Assembly (NCBI RefSeq): GCF_004359985.1
Contig: NZ_SMRO01000003.1
Location: forward strand, 177,523 to 241,522
Origin: Paraburkholderia flava
GTDB taxonomy: Bacteria; Pseudomonadota; Gammaproteobacteria; Burkholderiales; Burkholderiaceae
DNA length: 64,000 nucleotides
Direction of reading: 5' to 3'
In this document: positions 60,282-64,000 of the stretch, piece after piece
Numbering within the stretch: the first letter of the stretch is position 1
How the letters are laid out: every line of letters starts with the position of its first letter
Translations under genes and position numbers: made by a program
The notes under the pieces: model-generated
Told to the model about the DNA's origin: nothing
The model's database searches: none
The model's input: only the letters and a program-made list of their open reading frames with translations

Positions 60282-60422
60282 ATCGTTAATGCACCCAAAT
60301 TGTCGAAAATCGTTGCTGGCCGTTCCGGGCGCAATTGGCGCTGCCGGAACCCGCCGGCGCGGGTCGAGTCGAACCCGCGCGTCTCTCGCCGGCGCTGCGC
60401 ACCGACTTGTTCATTCGTTACT

Positions 60423-60959
60423 TCATCGCCACGCGAGCGCGATCCAGTACGTCTTCAGCGCGACGAGGTAGGTCACGAGCAGCGGAACCCACTGAGCTTC
60501 GTGATACCAGAAAGCGATGGCAACAAACATCGCGATCGTGACACCCATCTTGAGCGCTTCGCCGATCATCCAGCTCATCGCCGTTTCTGCACCGCGCAGC
60601 GTTCTCAGACGTGCCGCGAACAGCGCGCTCGGCACCCAGCAGATCGCTCCCCCCAGGAACGCGGACAGCGCAGCGGCGCCCGGCGGCTTGTAAAAAAGCC
60701 ACCACAACAGCGTCGCACCCAGGGACAAAACCATTTGCGCCGTCACTACCCGAAAAGGCGTAACGCGCGATGGACGACTCACCTGCGAACCGAAGAGCTT
60801 TTCAGCCTCGGCTCTTGTGAGCGGAACGATATTTTTATCCTCTTGCCCAGCATCCCACGCGTCGTCATGCGACACGGGTTTTACATTCGACGACCCTGCA
60901 AAATGGTCCTGCGCTGCGCGGTGTTCGTCGTGCCTTTCGTCCGGCGCTTGACCCGCCAT
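60423..60959 (-). CDS. atpI: ATP synthase assembly protein AtpI
   Basis: 178 residues: a hydrophilic N-terminus of about 75 residues and then four membrane segments (VVTAQMVLSLGATLLWWLF, AFLGGAICWVPSALFAA and two more). AtpI helps assemble the c-ring. Start MAGQAPDERHDEH is used; an ATG eight codons earlier is possible. First gene of the operon, with a sigma-70 promoter upstream. The long N-terminus exceeds that of the E. coli protein. Confidence 0.93.
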   Translation of the reverse strand: MAGQAPDERHDEHRAAQDHFAGSSNVKPVSHDDAWDAGQEDKNIVPLTRAEAEKLFGSQVSRPSRVTPFRVVTAQMVLSLGATLLWWLFYKPPGAAALSAFLGGAICWVPSALFAARLRTLRGAETAMSWMIGEALKMGVTIAMFVAIAFWYHEAQWVPLLVTYLVALKTYWIALAWR

Positions 60960-61050
60960 CGCAGTATTCCGCAAAGTCCTCAAATTCCCGATTTCCAGCT
61001 CGCGAGCTTACGCACTACTTACGGGGCTGCCTAGCAAATAAATCCGGGCG

Positions 61051-61079
61051 ATTGTAAGCGATAGTTGCAGGCAATTCAA
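61051..61079 (-). promoter_or_regulatory. sigma-70 promoter of the atp operon
   Basis: On the minus strand TTGAAT, a 17-base spacer, then TACAAT, about 90 bases upstream of atpI. Five of six bases match consensus in each hexamer. Confidence 0.85.
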
Positions 61080-61251
61080 GACTTTAGGGGCGTTAATCGC
61101 CTTGGTGAAACAAGGCTTCATGATGCGAAAGAAGAGCCTTGACACGGCGACGAACGGCATCTGTAAGGCGCCCGTGCGCGGGGGCCATTTGTCGCCCGCG
61201 ACGCTGCCTGTGAGCGCTTCCTTCGCGTTGCGATGCGCGGCTTGCGTGACG

Positions 61252-62415
61252 TCAAAAATGCGTGAGCAACCACGCGCCGGCAATACCGCCGACAGCCCAG
61301 AATGGTATCGAGTAGAGGTGGAACGCCCCCCACATTCCGCGCTCGCCGGAGAGCCGCACGGCAATCAGATTCGCAAGCGAGCCGATCGCGATGCCAAAGC
61401 CTCCGACGCTGACGCCAAACGCAAGCGCGCGCCAGTCGTGTGTGAACTCCGCGAGCATGATTGCCGCGGGGACGTTGCTGATGCCCTGCGATAACACCGC
61501 GCCGGCGGCGTACGCGCGCAACGGCGTGGTGAGTCCGAGATGAGCGACGGTCGCGTGAACCGCCGGCAACGCCGCGACGCTGCGCAGCACGACGAACATG
61601 AAGACGAAGATCAGCAGCAACAGCCAGTCGATCTTCAGTACGATCCGGTAACGCCACAACAGAAAACCAGCACCGACACCCGCGAGGCCGATACCCGCGC
61701 GATGCGCATCCGCCAGCACGACGAACGCAGCGAACAGCACGATGGCAACACCGAGCAGCGGACGATCGACTGGATGAGGCTCTGTGTCGTTCGACAGATC
61801 GAGCGGTACGGCATGAAACGCGAACGCCGCGAGCACATACAGCATCGCCATCAACACCGCGCACAGCGGCGCCAGCGCCCACACGAAGCCGCCGAACGAT
61901 ACGCCGCTCGTCTGCCAGAGAAAGAGATTCTGCGGATTGCCAAGCGGCGTGAGGATCGAGCCGGCGTTCACCGCGAGCGCGATGAAAATCACGAGACGTC
62001 TGATCGGCAGCGGTGTCAGCTTGTGCAGCGACAGCGTCAGCGGAATCACGACGAACAGCGCGACATCGTTGGTCAGCAGTGTCGATAGCGCGGCAGCGAG
62101 ACCGATCAACAGACATGCGAGCGCACGCTCGGAATGAATGTGATGCACGACGCGATGCGCCAACCACATCAGGAATCCTGAATATTCGACGGCTTTGGTC
62201 AGAATCAGCAGACCCGCGAGCGTCAGCACCGTTTGCCAGTCGACCAGCGCCGGCAGCGATGTCCACGGCTGTGGATGAAACGCTTGCAGCGCGATCAGCG
62301 CTGCGACGAGCACCGACAGCACGGGCTCCTTCGCGATGAGCGCGACGAGCCGGTGCCAGATTGTCGAGGGCGTCTTTTCGACGCTTGCGTGATCCTGCAC
62401 GGTCGCGGCGATCAA
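61252..62415 (-). CDS. CitMHS/ArsB/NhaD superfamily permease
   Basis: 387 residues with about ten membrane segments in two related halves. Each half has a helix-hairpin signature of the ion transporter superfamily: LLTNDVALFVVIPLTL and LTPLGNPQNLFLW in the first, SQGISNVPAAIMLAEF and IGSLANLIAVRL in the second. Substrate may be an anion such as citrate, arsenite or a dicarboxylate, or Na+/H+; it cannot be decided. The start is a TTG overlapping the parB stop (TTGA); a GTG five codons later is the alternative. It sits between parB and atpI in the same direction. Confidence 0.85.
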   Translation of the reverse strand: MIAATVQDHASVEKTPSTIWHRLVALIAKEPVLSVLVAALIALQAFHPQPWTSLPALVDWQTVLTLAGLLILTKAVEYSGFLMWLAHRVVHHIHSERALACLLIGLAAALSTLLTNDVALFVVIPLTLSLHKLTPLPIRRLVIFIALAVNAGSILTPLGNPQNLFLWQTSGVSFGGFVWALAPLCAVLMAMLYVLAAFAFHAVPLDLSNDTEPHPVDRPLLGVAIVLFAAFVVLADAHRAGIGLAGVGAGFLLWRYRIVLKIDWLLLLIFVFMFVVLRSVAALPAVHATVAHLGLTTPLRAYAAGAVLSQGISNVPAAIMLAEFTHDWRALAFGVSVGGFGIAIGSLANLIAVRLSGERGMWGAFHLYSIPFWAVGGIAGAWLLTHF

Positions 62416-63299
62416 GCTGCAGCGTTGCCGCGCAGCCGGGCGAGAATGCCCTCGAGCGCGTCGAGGTCGCCGAAATCGACGGTAACCTGTCCTCGCCCCC
62501 GCCGACCGAGCTTGATCTTCACGGTCGCGGAAAGGAGGTCCGACAGCTCTTCTTCAAGGCGGCGCGTATCGCGACCACCGTCTTGCTGCGCACGCGCCTT
62601 GACTGCCGGCGCCGCTTTGGTGGTGGCGGTCACCAGCTTTTCGGTTTCGCGCACCGACATCCGCTTGTTCACGACCTGGTTGGCAAGCGCGATCTGCGTC
62701 GCCGCATCGACCGCCAGCAGCGCGCGGGCGTGGCCCATGTCCAGGTCGCCGGCGAGCAGCATCGTTTGCACCGGCGTCGCGAGATTGAGCAGACGCAGCA
62801 GGTTCGACACGGCACTGCGGGAACGCCCGACAGATTCAGCGGCCTGTTCGTGCGTGAAGTTGAATTCGTCGAGCAGCCGCTGGATGCCCTGCGCTTCTTC
62901 CAGCGGATTCAGATCTTCGCGCTGGATGTTCTCGATCAGCGCCATCGCTGCCGCGGTCTGGTCGGGCACATCCTTGACCAGCACCGGCACTTCAGTCAAT
63001 CCAGCAATGCGGGCCGCGCGAAAGCGGCGCTCGCCCGCGATGATTTCATACATCTCGTGATTCACAGGACGCACGAGGATCGGCTGCATCAAACCCTGCG
63101 CCCGGATGCTCGCAGCCAGTTCCTGCAACGCACCCTCATCCATCCGCGTGCGCGGCTGATACTTGCCGGCCTGCAGCTTGTCGAGCGGCAACGCATTGGG
63201 CGCACCGTCGATCTTCACGGCTTCCGTGATGTCCGCGCTACCGCCCAGCAACGCTTCGAGGCCTCGGCCCAATCCCTTCTTTCTTGCTACTGCGTTCAT
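62412..63299 (-). CDS. parB: chromosome partitioning protein ParB
   Basis: 295 residues. N-terminus VARKKGLGRGLEALLGG is typical. The CTP-binding/sliding-clamp segment has IIAGERRFRAARIAGL; IENIQREDLNPLEEAQGIQR follows; the helix-turn-helix that reads parS is FTHEQAAESVGRSRSAVSNL. ATG at 63299 is used in place of an open extension to 63359. It starts 37 bases after parA. No complete parS (TGTTNCACGTGAAACA) was found in the window, only half-sites. Confidence 0.97.
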   Translation of the reverse strand: MNAVARKKGLGRGLEALLGGSADITEAVKIDGAPNALPLDKLQAGKYQPRTRMDEGALQELAASIRAQGLMQPILVRPVNHEMYEIIAGERRFRAARIAGLTEVPVLVKDVPDQTAAAMALIENIQREDLNPLEEAQGIQRLLDEFNFTHEQAAESVGRSRSAVSNLLRLLNLATPVQTMLLAGDLDMGHARALLAVDAATQIALANQVVNKRMSVRETEKLVTATTKAAPAVKARAQQDGGRDTRRLEEELSDLLSATVKIKLGRRGRGQVTVDFGDLDALEGILARLRGNAAA

Positions 63300-63336
63300 C
63301 GTACTTCCTCGATCCGCCTGGATGGATGACCGCGCG

Positions 63337-64000
63337 TCACAGCGCGCGAACCCGTTCAATCATTTCCGCGCCGAACTGCACATAGGCCTGCGCACCACGC
63401 GAGTTCCGGTCGAATACCACGCCCGGCAGCCCGTAGCTGGGCGCTTCGGCGAGCCGCACATTGCGCGGAATCACGACGTCGAACACCTTGTCGCCGAAGT
63501 GCTCCTTCAGCTGATCCGATACCTGTTGCTGCAACGTGATCCGCGGATCGAACATCACACGCAGCAAGCCGATTACCTTCAGATCGCGATTCAGGTTCGC
63601 GTGCACCTGCTTGATCGTGTTGACGAGATCGGAGAGCCCTTCGAGCGCGAAGTACTCGCACTGCATGGGGATAACGACGCCATGCGCGGCGCACAGCCCG
63701 TTCAGCGTCAACAGCGACAGCGCCGGCGGGCAGTCGATCAGCACGAAGTCGTAGTCGTCGGCTACGTGCGCGAGCGCGTCTTTCAACTGACGCTCGCGGT
63801 TCTGCACGCTGACTAGCTCGACTTCGGCACCGGCCAGTTCGCGATTCGCGGGCAGCACGTCGTAGAGAACGGCTTCGGGCCGCACCCGCGCGGTCGCGAC
63901 CGACACACCGTCCACCAGCACCTCGTAGACGGTGTTTTCGCATTCCGCCTTATTGACTCCGCTCCCCATCGTCGCGTTGCCCTGCGGATCCAGGTCGATG
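63337..64000 (-). CDS. parA: chromosome partitioning ATPase ParA, 5' end outside the window
   Basis: The last about 220 codons of ParA; the gene runs off the right edge, so the N-terminal Walker A is not visible. Present are IDLDPQGNATMGSGVN, the nucleotide-contact region just after Walker A, FVLIDCPPALSLLTLNGLCA (Walker B) and VFDVVIPRNVRLAEAPSYGL, typical of chromosomal ParA/Soj. ParA works with ParB to segregate the origin. The order parA-parB followed by the atp operon indicates the origin-proximal part of chromosome 1. Confidence 0.97.
   Translation of the reverse strand, partial: IDLDPQGNATMGSGVNKAECENTVYEVLVDGVSVATARVRPEAVLYDVLPANRELAGAEVELVSVQNRERQLKDALAHVADDYDFVLIDCPPALSLLTLNGLCAAHGVVIPMQCEYFALEGLSDLVNTIKQVHANLNRDLKVIGLLRVMFDPRITLQQQVSDQLKEHFGDKVFDVVIPRNVRLAEAPSYGLPGVVFDRNSRGAQAYVQFGAEMIERVRAL

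Noticed and set aside
61100..61112. parS site near the atp promoter (GTGAAACA)
   Set aside because: Only one half of the palindrome is present; the left half does not match.

Overview
The window looks like chromosome 1 of a member of the Burkholderia group (Burkholderiaceae; Paraburkholderia, Burkholderia or a close relative). The reasons are high GC, the order parA-parB-transporter-atpIBEFHAGDC, then hemE-priA, a glycine cleavage operon under a tandem glycine riboswitch, and an rpsU-fliC-fliD-fliT block. parAB beside the ATP synthase operon places the right end near the replication origin. The species is an inference; the gene families and order are read from the sequence.

Layout. 1-4.6 kb: rpsU, an aldo/keto reductase, then flagellin fliC behind a sigma-28 type promoter, the cap gene fliD and the chaperone fliT. 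4.6-10.8 kb: two coupled genes for TPR/GT41 (SPINDLY/O-GlcNAc-transferase-like) enzymes, one carrying two complete TPR-GT41 units in a single 1375-residue chain. 10.9-14.3 kb: a lower-GC accessory patch ending at tRNA-Arg(CCG), with an overlapping three-gene cassette (TIGR04255-type protein plus two small uncharacterised proteins). 14.5-20.3 kb: diheme cytochrome c, an NTF2-like protein, Rep helicase, a Gfo/Idh/MocA oxidoreductase and a small lipoprotein. 20.4-29.9 kb: promoter, tandem glycine riboswitch and terminator, then gcvT-gcvH-gcvP, an alginate-lyase-like gene, L-serine dehydratase and a thiamine-diphosphate enzyme. 29.9-38 kb: a glycan-type cluster with a three-domain transferase (divergent), a DegT aminotransferase, WbqC, a second short DegT-like enzyme, an ATP-grasp/HAD fusion and a methyltransferase. 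38-45.6 kb: a Liv-type binding protein, trifunctional putA with its own operator-like repeats, a degenerate tandem repeat, a small cysteine-rich protein and a YeiH-type transporter. 45.8-53 kb: priA, hemE, a periplasmic PheC-like protein, a long gene-free stretch with an orphan terminator, and an acyl-CoA ligase. 53.2-64 kb: the complete ATP synthase operon, a CitMHS-type permease, parB and the 3' part of parA.

How the genes work together. Glycine cleavage followed by serine dehydratase makes a glycine-to-pyruvate route switched by glycine-sensing RNA. The GT41 genes sit against flagellin, cap and chaperone genes, and their leader is clearly related to the leader of the three-domain transferase 22 kb away. 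This suggests, as inference, that the two glycosylation loci are co-regulated and may both serve flagellin or cell-surface glycosylation.

The most novel items are the double GT41 enzyme with its duplicated leader, the aminotransferase/WbqC/ATP-grasp-HAD cluster, and the low-GC three-gene cassette beside tRNA-Arg.
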